Of a stretch of DNA of 64,000 bases, positions 43,227 through 52,204 are shown piece after piece. The notes below the pieces were generated by a model, which was not told where the DNA came from, searched no databases, and saw only the letters and a program-made list of their open reading frames with translations. The DNA is taken from positions 1 through 64,000 of the forward strand of contig URMO01000002.1 of NCBI GenBank assembly GCA_900549085.1, read 5' to 3'. Position 1 is the first letter of the stretch. Every line of letters starts with the position of its first letter. The position numbers and the translations under genes are program-made. Source of the DNA: an uncultured Collinsella sp. GTDB taxonomy: Bacteria > Actinomycetota > Coriobacteriia > Coriobacteriales > Coriobacteriaceae.

Positions 43227-44189
43227 ATGGCGGCGGAAACACCGTGCTCGGTCCTCTACAACGACATCCGATCGTTCGGCGGTCTCAAGCATCTCGAGAT
43301 TGCGCGAATGCTCATTAACGGCAATTCGTATGCAGGCAGTACCCTGCTCGACAAATGCTCTACCAACCGCTCGTACCTCACTCGCTACATCGTCCACCGC
43401 GAGCCCGATCAGTGTGCGCCAGGTATCTACAATGACCTTACCGTCTCCACGCTTAACCTTGCCGCCGCCATTAGTAACAAGCTCGGCGGAGGCGATCGCG
43501 CCTATCAGGAAATATCCGAGCATTACAGCGGCCCGGCGGCCCAAGGCATGATGTCGGCTCTCGCCGATTATGACCTCGACGACCGCCTCTACGCCAATGC
43601 CTTGGGGCGTATCAACAGCTCCGATGACCACGGCCCCCGCGAAAAAAGCACGCTCTTCTTGATGCTCTTTGTGGCAACGGGCGCACTTGCCGACCCCGTA
43701 CAAGGCGTGGCCACCGTCGAGCGCTTTTGCGACAGCAAGACGGGCGGGCACTTTGGCACCACCGAAACTACCGTCGGACGTGGCTTTATGGGCAGCCTGG
43801 AGCAGCCGCGCACCGTTGCCCCCAACCTCGGTCTGCTCAGGACACATGCCGACAACTGCGTCGACATGCAAATCCATCCCCTCACACGCGATCCGCGCGG
43901 CACCGTGATTGGTTCTTTGCCCAAAACTTCGCCCAGCATCACCGATGTGGGTGCCGATGCATCGCGCGAGCATCTTCGCATTTGGCTTGAGGGTGAGCGC
44001 TGGTACGCCCAGGGCCTTGGATCGACCAACGGCACGGTGCTCGAATCGGGTGCAGGCGACGGCGATACCGTAATCGAGCCGCCCCGTGACCAACGAGAGC
44101 CCGGCAAAGTCTATCCCCCCGTGGAAATCGCTAACAGTGACAGACTTCATTTGGGTCTCTATACAACGTTTCTCGTTATTGTGGACTAG
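43227..44189 (+). CDS. FHA domain protein with helical N-terminus
   Basis: 320 residues. The first 200 are helical and not recognised (LEIARMLINGNSYAGSTLLDKC; DRAYQEISEHY). The C-terminal 110 form an FHA domain: VIGSLPKTSPSI, ASREHLRIWLEGERWYAQGLGSTNGTVL, then a terminal strand LHLGLYTTFLVIVD. The Ser-Arg-x-His and Ser-Thr-Asn-Gly elements needed for phosphothreonine binding are intact. The start at 43227 has GGGGAGG upstream. It lies between a zinc-ribbon gene and a kinase, and is likely a reader of kinase output. Confidence 0.87.
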   Translation: MAAETPCSVLYNDIRSFGGLKHLEIARMLINGNSYAGSTLLDKCSTNRSYLTRYIVHREPDQCAPGIYNDLTVSTLNLAAAISNKLGGGDRAYQEISEHYSGPAAQGMMSALADYDLDDRLYANALGRINSSDDHGPREKSTLFLMLFVATGALADPVQGVATVERFCDSKTGGHFGTTETTVGRGFMGSLEQPRTVAPNLGLLRTHADNCVDMQIHPLTRDPRGTVIGSLPKTSPSITDVGADASREHLRIWLEGERWYAQGLGSTNGTVLESGAGDGDTVIEPPRDQREPGKVYPPVEIANSDRLHLGLYTTFLVIVD

Positions 44190-44359
44190 CGCGTAGAGAC
44201 GTGGGAAACAGGTGTCACTCGTCTTATATCATTTACGTTGCGCGCTGCACTATAAATAGCAATACGAGTCAGCTTATCGGCGAACACGTCTATCATGGGC
44301 TTTAATCGATAATCGCGTTCTCGGCGTGAGCACGCGGCCCCACCAAATGAAGGAACGTC

Positions 44360-46444
44360 TTGGATACCACCAACACCGCCCCTGGCGACAAACTCATCCG
44401 TCTCGACACGTTCGACACCGCCGTGGCGGTCGACCCCAGCGCCGAGGACGACGCCAAGCGACGGTTTATGACGCTTATTCTTCAGACTGCATACCGCGAC
44501 GGCGGCAATATCGGACACGTGCTTCGCGCGACCAACACAAGCGGCGAGGTCTTTGCCGTCAAGCTGCTCAAGGACAACGCCATCCTTTCCGGCCAAGCCC
44601 CCGATCGCTCCGCCGAGCAAGCGGCTGCGCACCTGGCCAACACCGCCGCCCTGTTCGAGGAGTACCGTCATCTGTGCACCGTCTCGCACCTGCGCGGATT
44701 TCCGCGCGTCTATGGCTATGGATCGTGCGAGGACGACCCGCTCATCCTCATGGAGTGGGTCGAGGGCACCTCGCTCAAGCAGGCGCTGCCCTTGCTTCCG
44801 CACGATGTCTCGGGCGGGCTAACCACCCAGATGGTGGCCGCCGTTGGAAACGCCGTGCTTCGCGCACTCCTGATGACCCAGGGACTCGTAAATCCGGTCG
44901 TCCATCGCGACCTGTCGCCCGCCAATATCATGTTCCGTACCACCAGTCGAACGCTCGAGCAGCAGATCGTCGATTGCTCCTTTGACCCCTGCCTCATCGA
45001 CATGGGCTCCGCGACCATGGCCCTCGGCGATGACACGATCACCCGGCGCGCCGACATCTGGCGCTTTGCCACGCCCGCATACGCCGCGCCCGAGATGCTC
45101 ACGCAGGATATCGAAGGCATCGCGGCCCTTCGCCGCTCGCCCGCCATCGATGTCTACGCGCTTTCGAGCATTCTGTACCAGCTCTACAGCGGTCACAAAC
45201 CGTTCGATGTTGAGTCGACGGGCGCCGCGGCAACCGGCTCGTTCTACCTCATAAAGACCAAGACCAAGCCGGCACCGCTCGAGCCGCGATGCAATGACGA
45301 CGAGGCACTCGTCCAGATCATCATGAAAGGCATTTCAGTCGAGCAGTGCGATCGTCCCACCGAGCAGCAGATGCTCGAGGTGCTCTCGGCATACCTCACC
45401 GATGCCGAATCCGAGGGCCGCGAAGGCGCAGGAGACGAGGCCGCGATTGATATCGATTCTGGCACGCACCTTAAGGTCGACGTCGCCGGCGAGCGCGCGC
45501 GAGAGATCCTGGAGCAGGCCCGGCACGATGCCATGACCCGCCGCCGCTTTATTATCGGTGGCGTTGTCGCAGCCGTTGCGGGGCTCGGCGTTATCGGGGC
45601 GGCAACCCATGGCTTTGGCATCCCCGACTACCTGGACGGCATCCGCGGTTCACTTGACGACTACACCTGGGATCAGCTGCAGGAGATTTCGCTCAAGATT
45701 AAGGCCGCCGAGACCCGTAGCGAGGCACGCGAGATTGCAAAGCGTTACCATCTGCTCGATGCCGATGGGCACATCCCCTATCCGTGCACCAAGCGCGTGA
45801 GGCTCACCAACGGGTTGCACGTCGGCGCGCAGCTTGTGGGCATCCGCCACGACGAGCTTCTAGACGGTACGGGCAAGGCAGGGTTAACGTTTATGTTCGA
45901 TGCCGGCATTGCCGAGCGCAACGCCGCGGCCCAACCGTTGAGCGCCGGCTGGGCAGATTGCGAGCTGCGGGAATGGCTCGACGGCGACGGCCTTAAGCTG
46001 CTGCCCAACGAGTTGCGCGCACTCATTAAATCTGTCAAAAAGATCTCGAATAACGTTGGCGCCGCCAGAAGTGCATCGTGTCTGAGCGAGCTGCCCGCAA
46101 CTCTTTGGCTGCCCGCCATGGTCGAGCTGTGCGGAGTGCAGCCGCCCGAGTCGTTTACCGAGGGCTTTCACTACCTGGCCGACATCTATAACGGCGAGGG
46201 CAAGGAGTATCAGCTCTTCCGTGAGCTCAAGGTAAGTCCGTATACCACGAACGAGACGTTGGTTCGCCAGTGGAAGGGCAAGGACACCTGTTGGTGGGAA
46301 CGAACGGCGAGTCCCGACACATCGGAGAGCGAAGGCACACTCTATATGAATCGCGTGGGACACGACGGCGACGTCTTTACGTACGCAACGCCCGCGGAAA
46401 AGCCAAACAAGCGAACCTGCGTGATTCCTGGATTCTGCATCTAA
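44360..46444 (+). CDS. Membrane Ser/Thr kinase with extracellular DUF6273-like domain
   Basis: 694 residues. Kinase domain about 40-350: VFAVKLLKD (lysine near 69), LMEWVEGTSLKQAL, HRDLSPANIM near 184, IDMGSAT in place of DFG, and APEM. A single membrane helix near 400 (RRRFIIGGVVAAVAGLGVIGAA) follows. The external part ends in a domain like DUF6273 (GWADCELREWLDGDGLKLLPNELRALIKSVKK; TLWLPAMVELCG; WWERTASP). This is a receptor-like layout with an unknown ligand. The start is TTG at 44360 with AAGGAA upstream. A degenerate half of the island operator (CGTTGCGCGC) and TATAAA lie about 110 bp before it. It is the last island gene; repeat array B follows. Confidence 0.87.
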   Translation: MDTTNTAPGDKLIRLDTFDTAVAVDPSAEDDAKRRFMTLILQTAYRDGGNIGHVLRATNTSGEVFAVKLLKDNAILSGQAPDRSAEQAAAHLANTAALFEEYRHLCTVSHLRGFPRVYGYGSCEDDPLILMEWVEGTSLKQALPLLPHDVSGGLTTQMVAAVGNAVLRALLMTQGLVNPVVHRDLSPANIMFRTTSRTLEQQIVDCSFDPCLIDMGSATMALGDDTITRRADIWRFATPAYAAPEMLTQDIEGIAALRRSPAIDVYALSSILYQLYSGHKPFDVESTGAAATGSFYLIKTKTKPAPLEPRCNDDEALVQIIMKGISVEQCDRPTEQQMLEVLSAYLTDAESEGREGAGDEAAIDIDSGTHLKVDVAGERAREILEQARHDAMTRRRFIIGGVVAAVAGLGVIGAATHGFGIPDYLDGIRGSLDDYTWDQLQEISLKIKAAETRSEAREIAKRYHLLDADGHIPYPCTKRVRLTNGLHVGAQLVGIRHDELLDGTGKAGLTFMFDAGIAERNAAAQPLSAGWADCELREWLDGDGLKLLPNELRALIKSVKKISNNVGAARSASCLSELPATLWLPAMVELCGVQPPESFTEGFHYLADIYNGEGKEYQLFRELKVSPYTTNETLVRQWKGKDTCWWERTASPDTSESEGTLYMNRVGHDGDVFTYATPAEKPNKRTCVIPGFCI

Positions 46445-46486
46445 GCAGCGGGCGTCTTGCCGTGACGGGACCCCACCCCGGCAATT

Positions 46487-46864
46487 GTCTTGATCTGTAA
46501 CACTAGCTCGGCAGATACGGGTCTAGATGTTACAGATCGAGACAAACCCCAACCCCGCGAGACAACATCTCAATCTGTAACAGTAAGGGGTCAAAAACCT
46601 CTCTAGATGTTACAGATCAAGACATTTGAGTTGACCCCGGGCAGTCTGTCTTGATCTGTAACAGTTAGAGGTCATTTTCCCTGCTAGATGTTACAGATTG
46701 AGACATTGAGTTTCCTGCCAGTTGTTTGTCTCGACCTGTAACAAATACTCGGTAAAACGGGATCTAGCTGTTACAGATCGAGACGTTAGTTTTCGGCTGA
46801 AATGTTCGTCCAAATCTGTAACAGCTATGGTTCAAAAACCGATCCAGATGTTACAGATTGAGAT
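46487..46864. repeat. 57-bp hairpin array B (five units)
   Basis: Units at 46487-46543, 46567-46623, 46648-46704, 46728-46784 and 46808-46864, each exactly 57 bp, with starts 80, 81, 80 and 80 bp apart. Arms vary among TCTTGATC, TCTCAATC, TCTCGACC and TCCAAATC before TGTAACA. The inner 25 bases often carry a CTAGA-type extension next to the right arm. Confidence 0.92.
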
Positions 46865-46939
46865 GATTTGTTGGGGCGGACCATCGGTCAACCAACTACC
46901 CTCATCTGTAGCGAGATGTCATACATTTATTCTGTACTA

Positions 46940-46970
46940 GACACCCCCAGGGGGTATGGGTGTATAGTAT
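46940..46970 (+). promoter_or_regulatory. CsoR-type copper operator overlapping the copA promoter
   Basis: ACACCCCCAGGGGGTATGGG at 46941-46960, followed by TGTATAGTAT with a possible -10 (TATAGT, 46963-46968). The G/C-rich palindrome with GGGGGTATGG matches known CsoR operators of copZA operons; csoR lies downstream in the same cluster. Confidence 0.8.
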
Positions 46971-47015
46971 CGGCAGGTTAACAATTCCAACACCAAACAA
47001 CAGGAAGGAGAAGCC

Positions 47016-49361
47016 GTGGCTCAAGATAAGTTCGACGTGGGCGGCATGACATGCGCCGCCTGCCAGGCGCACGTGGACCGCGCCGTAAGCAAACTCGACG
47101 GCGTCCAAAGCGTCGCGGTCAACCTACTCGCCGGTTCCATGATGGTCGACTACGACCCAGCGCAGGTCTCCCCCGACGATATCTGCACCGCCGTCGACCG
47201 CGCGGGTTACTCGGCCTCACTCGTCGATGCGAGCACCGGTGCCGCCGGCTCAAACGGCAGCACGCAAGCCAGGTCCGGCGCCGCCCACATGGAGTCGCCC
47301 ACCAAAAAATTGGAGGCCGCCGCCTCTGCCATGCGCACCCGCCTCATCGTCTCGATCGCATTCCTTATCCCACTGTTCTACATAGGCATGGGACACATGC
47401 TCGGCTGGCCGCTGCCTGGCATTTTCACCGACCATACCCACAGCATGACGCTCGCCCTCACCGAGCTCGTCCTGCTCATCCCCATCGTCTATGTCAACGA
47501 CGCGTACTTTATCAACGGGTTTAAATCGCTCGCGCACGGCGCGCCCACCATGGACGCCCTTATTGCCGTGGGCGCCACCGCTTCCATCGCCTGGTCGCTC
47601 TACGCCATGTTCATCATGGCCGACCAGCTGGCCACAGGTCAGGTGCACGAGGCAATGATGACAAGCATGGACAACCTCTATTTTGAGAGCGCCGGCACGA
47701 TCCTGTCGCTCGTCACCGTGGGCAAATACCTCGAGACGCGCAGCAAGTCCAAAACCGGCGGCGCCATCGAGGCGCTCATCGACCTGGCGCCCAAGACTGC
47801 GACCGTCGTGGCGGAGGAAGGCAGCGAGACCACCGTCGACGTCGACAGCATCCTTCCCGGCCAGGTCCTACGTGTGCGCCCCGGCGAGTCCATCCCCGTC
47901 GATGGCGTGGTGCTCGAAGGCAGCTCGGCCGTGGACGAGAGCGCGCTCACCGGCGAGTCTATCCCCGTGGAAAAGACCGCCGGCGACACCGTCAACGCCG
48001 CCACGGTCAACCGCACGGGCTCGTTTACCTTCCGCGCCACGCGTGTGGGCGCCGACACGTCGCTTGCCAAGATTATCCAACTCGTCGAGGACGCCAACGC
48101 CACCAAGGCGCCCATTGCCCGCATGGCCGACAAGGTCGCCGGCGTGTTCGTGCCCGTGGTGTTCGCGATCTCGGCCGTGACCTTTGTGGTGTGGATGGCA
48201 CTGACCAGCAGCGTGAACGAGGCGCTCACCTCCGCCGTGGCCGTGCTGGTGATCAGCTGTCCGTGCGCACTCGGCCTGGCCACGCCCGTCGCCATTATGG
48301 TGGGCACCGGCAAGGGCGCCGAGATGGGCATTCTGTTCAAGAGCGCCGAAGCGCTGGAGAATCTGCGCAGCGTGGGCACGGTGGTGCTCGATAAGACGGG
48401 CACGGTCACCCGCGGCAAGCCTGCCGTGACCGATATCGTGGTAGCCACGCGCACTGACGGCTCGCCCGCCATGAGCGAAAAGGCACTGCTCAAGCTGGCC
48501 GCTGCGCTGGAGCGCTCAAGCGAGCACCCGCTGGCCGAGGCGATTATGGCCGAGTGCGAGGCGCGCGGAATTGTCGCGCGCATGGTCGAGGACTTTGCCG
48601 CCGTGCCCGGTCGTGGCGTTACGGCGCGCGAGGGGCAGAATGTCATCGCCGCCGGCAACGTGCGCCTGATGGACGAGCTGGGCGTTACCGTGCCCGCGGG
48701 CCTTGCCGAACAGCTCGCCGCCGAAGGCAAGACACCGCTGTTCTTTGCCAAGAACAGCGAGCTTGTCGGTACCATCGCCGTGGCTGACGAGGTCAAAGAG
48801 ACGAGCGCCGAGGCCATCGCCGCGCTGCGTTCGCTCGGCGTCGACGTGCGCATGCTCACCGGCGATAACCGTGTGACGGCCGAAGCAATCGCCCGCCGCG
48901 TGGGACTGAACAGCAAGCAGGTCATCGCCGACGTCCTCCCCGCCGACAAGGAGCGCCACGTCCGCGAGCTGCAGGATGCGGGCGGCAAGGTCGCCATGGT
49001 GGGCGACGGCATCAACGACTCCCCCGCCCTGGCGCGCGCCGACGTGGGCCTTGCTATCGGCACCGGCGCCGACATCGCCAAAGAAGGGGCAGATGTGGTA
49101 CTCATGCGCAGCGACCTCATGGACGTCGCCCGTGCCATCGAGCTTTCGCGCGCCACGATTCGCAACATCAAGCAGGACTTGTTCTGGGCGCTGTTCTACA
49201 ACGGCATCGGCATTCCGCTGGCGGCGGGCGTGTTCTTCCCCCTCACCGGTTGGCAACTCTCGCCGATGTTTGGCGCCGCGGCCATGAGCCTGTCGAGCGT
49301 GTGTGTCGTAAGCAACGCGCTGCGCCTGCGAACCTTTAAGCCATCAGTTGCGGTGAAATAA
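47016..49361 (+). CDS. copA: Copper-exporting P1B-type ATPase
   Basis: 781 residues. One N-terminal heavy-metal domain has GMTCAACQAHV with C13 and C16. The ATPase core has the membrane CPC motif (SCPCALG) near 413, DKTGT with the phosphorylated Asp near 458, SSEHPLAEA near 501 and GDGINDSP near 663. It exports Cu(I) from the cytoplasm. The start is GTG at 47016 with AAGGAG upstream, after a CsoR-type operator. The last codons (SVAVK and TAA) are provided by a 67-bp hairpin repeat (49346-49412), so the repeat has invaded or defined the gene's end. copZ and csoR follow. Confidence 0.95.
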   Translation: MAQDKFDVGGMTCAACQAHVDRAVSKLDGVQSVAVNLLAGSMMVDYDPAQVSPDDICTAVDRAGYSASLVDASTGAAGSNGSTQARSGAAHMESPTKKLEAAASAMRTRLIVSIAFLIPLFYIGMGHMLGWPLPGIFTDHTHSMTLALTELVLLIPIVYVNDAYFINGFKSLAHGAPTMDALIAVGATASIAWSLYAMFIMADQLATGQVHEAMMTSMDNLYFESAGTILSLVTVGKYLETRSKSKTGGAIEALIDLAPKTATVVAEEGSETTVDVDSILPGQVLRVRPGESIPVDGVVLEGSSAVDESALTGESIPVEKTAGDTVNAATVNRTGSFTFRATRVGADTSLAKIIQLVEDANATKAPIARMADKVAGVFVPVVFAISAVTFVVWMALTSSVNEALTSAVAVLVISCPCALGLATPVAIMVGTGKGAEMGILFKSAEALENLRSVGTVVLDKTGTVTRGKPAVTDIVVATRTDGSPAMSEKALLKLAAALERSSEHPLAEAIMAECEARGIVARMVEDFAAVPGRGVTAREGQNVIAAGNVRLMDELGVTVPAGLAEQLAAEGKTPLFFAKNSELVGTIAVADEVKETSAEAIAALRSLGVDVRMLTGDNRVTAEAIARRVGLNSKQVIADVLPADKERHVRELQDAGGKVAMVGDGINDSPALARADVGLAIGTGADIAKEGADVVLMRSDLMDVARAIELSRATIRNIKQDLFWALFYNGIGIPLAAGVFFPLTGWQLSPMFGAAAMSLSSVCVVSNALRLRTFKPSVAVK

Positions 49362-49412
49362 GGCGTAACATGCTTAGCTAAACCGCTATTTAGTCCGTAT
49401 TCCACCGCAACT
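49346..49412. repeat. 67-bp hairpin repeat, copy 2 (overlaps the end of copA)
   Basis: Begins AGTTGCGGTGAAATA and ends TATTCCACCGCAACT. The left arm encodes the last residues and the stop of copA; the loop lies between copA and copZ. Same length as copies 1 and 3. Confidence 0.8.
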
Positions 49413-49440
49413 TTAGGTACTCAACGAAAAGGAGATAATC

Positions 49441-49662
49441 ATGAACTACATCGTTAAAACGTCTGGCCTTATGTGCGGCCACTGCGACGCCACCGTCGAG
49501 ACGGCGCTGCTCAACGTAGCCGGCGTGACCGACGCCGACGCCGATCACGAGACCCAGACCGTCCAGGTGGAGTGTGCCGACACCGTGACCGCCGAGCAGC
49601 TCGCCGCCGCTGTCGAGGCCGCGGGCGAGAAGTTCCATGCCCTGTCCGTGACCGCAGCCTAG
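49441..49662 (+). CDS. copZ: Copper chaperone, heavy-metal-associated domain
   Basis: 73 residues forming a single HMA domain. The metal motif is GLMCGHC with C12 and C15, followed by the usual beta-alpha-beta pattern (VETALLNVAGVTDADAD; VTAEQLAAAVEAAGEKF). It should carry Cu(I) to CopA. It has AAAGGAGATAATC before the ATG and lies 79 bp after copA. The symbol is by context and family. Confidence 0.88.
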   Translation: MNYIVKTSGLMCGHCDATVETALLNVAGVTDADADHETQTVQVECADTVTAEQLAAAVEAAGEKFHALSVTAA

Positions 49663-49737
49663 CTGCCACCGCACCAGCAGGCACCGCTGTCGGCCGACAT
49701 AGCCGCCCAGCAACCACCGCTCAACCAGCCCTTCAGA

Positions 49738-49804
49738 AGTTGCGGTGAAATAGTTCCTGTTTTAGCGCTCCAAGCCCTCAATCAAGAACTATTTCACCGC
49801 AACT
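49738..49804. repeat. 67-bp hairpin repeat, copy 3
   Basis: The best-preserved copy: AGTTGCGGTGAAATAGTTC at the left and its perfect 19-bp complement at the right, ending 44 bp before csoR. It lies between copZ and csoR and may act as a terminator or processing site. Confidence 0.85.
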
Positions 49805-49848
49805 GAGGGCGAGGTATTTGAAGGATTGACCAGAAACGAGGACCCGCC

Positions 49849-50121
49849 ATGATGGCAGACCATAAATCGGTGACCCGCATGCTCAAAACGGCACGTGGTC
49901 AGATCGACGGCATCCTGCGGATGGTCGAGGAGGACCGCTACTGCGTCGATATTTCCACGCAGCTCATGGCCACGCAGGCGCTCATCGCCCGCATCAACGC
50001 CGATGTGCTCAAGGCTCACATCGAGGGCTGCGTCGCCTCGGCCATCGAATCGGGCGACGAGGAACTCAAGGCCGCCAAGCTCGCCGAGATAGAGCGCGTC
50101 GTCGACAAGCTCGCCAAGTAA
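49849..50121 (+). CDS. csoR: CsoR-type copper-sensing transcriptional repressor
   Basis: 90 residues of the all-helical CsoR/RcnR (DUF156) family. The Cu(I) ligand triad is intact: C32 (RYCVDI), H57 and C61 (KAHIEGC). Apo-CsoR represses the copper operon and is released by Cu(I). The start at 49849 (a second ATG follows immediately) has GAGGACC upstream. Its operator candidate lies before copA (46940-46966), so the operon is probably autoregulated. Confidence 0.93.
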   Translation: MMADHKSVTRMLKTARGQIDGILRMVEEDRYCVDISTQLMATQALIARINADVLKAHIEGCVASAIESGDEELKAAKLAEIERVVDKLAK

Positions 50122-50165
50122 TTGGGGCATTGGGGACAGACTTCTTTGCACCGTCTTGGTGCTCC

Positions 50166-50212
50166 GGGGACAGGTATGTTTGCACCACATTGGCGCAGAT
50201 TAACCTGTCCCC
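50166..50212. repeat. Inverted repeat GGGGACAGGT / ACCTGTCCCC
   Basis: Arms at 50166-50175 and 50203-50212. Part of it (AACCTGTCCCCCTTGC) recurs at 12616-12632. It follows csoR and could help end its transcript. It looks like another small dispersed repeat. Confidence 0.5.
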
Positions 50213-50267
50213 CTTGCTCTAAATCGGGTATAAAGGCGTGCAGCATATCGAACGAAAGGCAATTTGC

Positions 50268-50741
50268 ATGAATGACTTTATGAAGGGTCGCAATGGTGCC
50301 GACGAGCTCACCATCGTGATGGGTCTTGCCGGCATCGTCATCGCGATGATCGGATCGATAGCCCGCATCCAGTGGCTCAGCTGGATCGCCATCGCCGTCA
50401 TCGTGATTGGCGTGCTGCGCGGCCTGTCCAAAAATATCGATGCACGTCGCAAGGAGAACGAGGCCTTTGTCGCCGGCTCGGCTAAGGTCCCCGGCTTGGG
50501 CAAGTTCGTCGCCAGCTTGGGCGGCGGGGCCGCAGCGGCCAGCACCTCGCGCGCGGCCGGCACCAGCAAGGAAGACTTTGAGCGTGCCAAGCGCACGGCC
50601 AAGAAGATGTGGAAGGGTCGCAAGACCACGGCATACCTCAAGTGCCCTAACTGTGGCCAGATGCTCTCCGTCCCCAAGGGCAAGGGCAAGATCCGCGTCA
50701 CCTGTCCCAAGTGCCACGCCAAGATGGAGACGCGCTCATAG
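50268..50741 (+). CDS. Small membrane protein with C-terminal zinc ribbon
   Basis: 157 residues. Two membrane helices lie near 14-60 (LTIVMGLAGIVIAMIGSIARI and WLSWIAIAVIVIGVLRGL). An Ala/Ser/Gly-rich linker follows, then basic residues and a zinc ribbon (CPNCGQMLSVPKGKGKIRVTCPKCHAKM). The function is unknown; the C-terminal ribbon resembles those in many actinobacterial small membrane proteins. I start at the ATG at 50268 with GAAAGG upstream; a GTG at 50238 lacks a ribosome site. Confidence 0.82.
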   Translation: MNDFMKGRNGADELTIVMGLAGIVIAMIGSIARIQWLSWIAIAVIVIGVLRGLSKNIDARRKENEAFVAGSAKVPGLGKFVASLGGGAAAASTSRAAGTSKEDFERAKRTAKKMWKGRKTTAYLKCPNCGQMLSVPKGKGKIRVTCPKCHAKMETRS

Positions 50742-50764
50742 CCGCCATACCATGGGACAAAATA

Positions 50765-50800
50765 AAAGCCGAGGCCTCGCACTGGGACCTCGGCTTTTTT
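50765..50800. terminator. Terminator after the zinc-ribbon gene
   Basis: AAAAGCCGAGG and CCTCGGCTTTTTT around a 13-base loop, just past the 50741 stop. A-runs on the left make it usable from both strands, and it also faces the end of the amidohydrolase gene. Confidence 0.9.
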
Positions 50801-50806
50801 GATTAT

Positions 50807-50829
50807 GACAAAGGGGCCGTCCCTTTGTC
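50807..50829. repeat. Hairpin GACAAAGGG / CCCTTTGTC
   Basis: A nine-base perfect inverted repeat with a five-base loop between convergent genes, five bases from the amidohydrolase stop. It may be part of its transcript end. Confidence 0.5.
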
Positions 50830-50833
50830 ACAC

Positions 50834-52204
50834 CTATGCCACGCCGTCGCGGGCAAGCTCCTCGGCCAGCGCCTCAGCCGGCATGGCCATAATCGTGTCG
50901 AGCTCGTTATCAACCTCGGGAATACGCTTCACCTTGAGTTTGCGCACCAGATCACCGCGACACATCACGTGTATCGGCTCACGCAGAGCGCACAGGTCAT
51001 CGAGCGGGTTCTCGCGCGTCACCAGGATATCGGCGGCCTTACCGCACTCGATCGTGCCGGTCTCGTCGCCCAACCCCAGTAGCTCGGCATTGATCTGCGT
51101 AGCCGTATGCAGCGCGAAGGCGTTGCTAACGCCGACATACTTGGCAAAATAGGCCACCTCACGCCACATGTCATACTGCGTCACGAACGGGCAGCTCGAA
51201 TCCGTGCCTAGGCCCACCCTAACACCAGCTTCCAGTGCGGCACGGGCGCTCTCGATGATGCCCGAGCACACGATGTCGCCGTTCTTCTTTTGCGTATCGG
51301 TCGAATGAGTCTTTTCCGGATCGAGCAATACAAACGGCAGCGCCGGGCTGATAGTGCAGGTCACACTCGGTGCGCGGCCCTCGAGCTGTGTTCCCGCGGC
51401 GCCGCGGTACAGCTCCAGGATCTCAGGTGTCAGCGGAGCGCCGTGCTCGATCGTATCGACGCCAGCCTGAAGCGCGGCCTTCACACCTTCGGTGCTCTCG
51501 ACATGAGCCATGACCGGAAGGCCAACCTCGTGCGCCGCCTTGCATGCCGCCGCGGCAACCTCCACGGGCATACGCAGCACGCCCGGCTCGCCCACCTCAG
51601 TCGCATCGAACACGCCGCCCGTTACGAACAGTTTAATGACATCGGCACCGCGCGCATACAGGTCGCGCACCTGTTCGGCCGCCTCGGCGGGACTGTTAGC
51701 CACCTGGGCGAACAAGCCAGCACCATGGCCCCCCGGCACCGTAACGCCCGTTCCCGGCGCCACCAGGCGAGGACCTTGATACTTGCCGGCATCGATAGCA
51801 TCGCGCACGGCAAGATCCGCAAACAGCGGGTCGCCCGCGCCGCGCACCGTAGTCACGCCACTTGCCAGCTGTTGTTGGGCGCTGCCCTTAAGAATGTGGC
51901 GCACGATGGCGCGCCCCACGGGATTATCGAGCTTCTTCATCAGCGCGCCCGCATCGCCCGCCGAAACCGGCTTGCCCGAGCCGCATAGATGCACATGCAT
52001 ATTGATGAGGCCTGGCATGAGATACGCCCCTGCCAGGTCGATGACCTCGGCACCTGCAGGCGCCTGCGTCACGGCACTCGGCCCCATCCACGTGATGAGA
52101 CCGCGCTCAACGGCCACGGCCATATCGGGCTGCGGCTCCATATGTTCCGAACCATCCAGGACGGTCGCATTGATAAACAACGTGGAACGATCGGCAGACG
52201 CCAT
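50834..52204 (-). CDS. Metal-dependent amidohydrolase, imidazolonepropionase-like
   Basis: 456 residues of the amidohydrolase superfamily (cyclic amidohydrolase/prolidase-like clade). Metal ligands are visible: MHVHL near residue 69, the Lys in IKLFVTGG near 190, HVES near 230, a further His in IEHGAPL near 250, and the Asp of LGTDSSCPF near 340. The C-terminal sheet (GTIECGKAADILVTRENPLDD) is typical. Members hydrolyse dipeptides, imidazolones or related amides; I cannot name the substrate. There is no signal peptide. The start at 52204 has GGGAGGAG upstream. It is a single gene; array C lies upstream of its start. Confidence 0.87.
   Translation of the reverse strand: MASADRSTLFINATVLDGSEHMEPQPDMAVAVERGLITWMGPSAVTQAPAGAEVIDLAGAYLMPGLINMHVHLCGSGKPVSAGDAGALMKKLDNPVGRAIVRHILKGSAQQQLASGVTTVRGAGDPLFADLAVRDAIDAGKYQGPRLVAPGTGVTVPGGHGAGLFAQVANSPAEAAEQVRDLYARGADVIKLFVTGGVFDATEVGEPGVLRMPVEVAAAACKAAHEVGLPVMAHVESTEGVKAALQAGVDTIEHGAPLTPEILELYRGAAGTQLEGRAPSVTCTISPALPFVLLDPEKTHSTDTQKKNGDIVCSGIIESARAALEAGVRVGLGTDSSCPFVTQYDMWREVAYFAKYVGVSNAFALHTATQINAELLGLGDETGTIECGKAADILVTRENPLDDLCALREPIHVMCRGDLVRKLKVKRIPEVDNELDTIMAMPAEALAEELARDGVA

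Larger units (their letters stand above)
46445..47015. other. Intergenic region with array B and the copper promoter
   Basis: No gene seen. It carries 57-bp hairpin array B (46487-46864) and the CsoR-type operator and promoter of copA (46940-46970). Confidence 0.75.

Noticed and set aside
16254..46444. Type VI secretion regulatory locus
   Set aside because: Kinase, phosphatase and FHA genes fit, but no Tss, Hcp, VgrG or ClpV with sheath genes is present, and the host is a monoderm.
16254..46444. Prophage or integrative element
   Set aside because: No integrase, portal, capsid, relaxase or tRNA attachment site was seen.
46940..46970. Terminator hairpin before copA
   Set aside because: The G/C palindrome matches copper-repressor operators and overlaps a -10-like element; no T-run follows.
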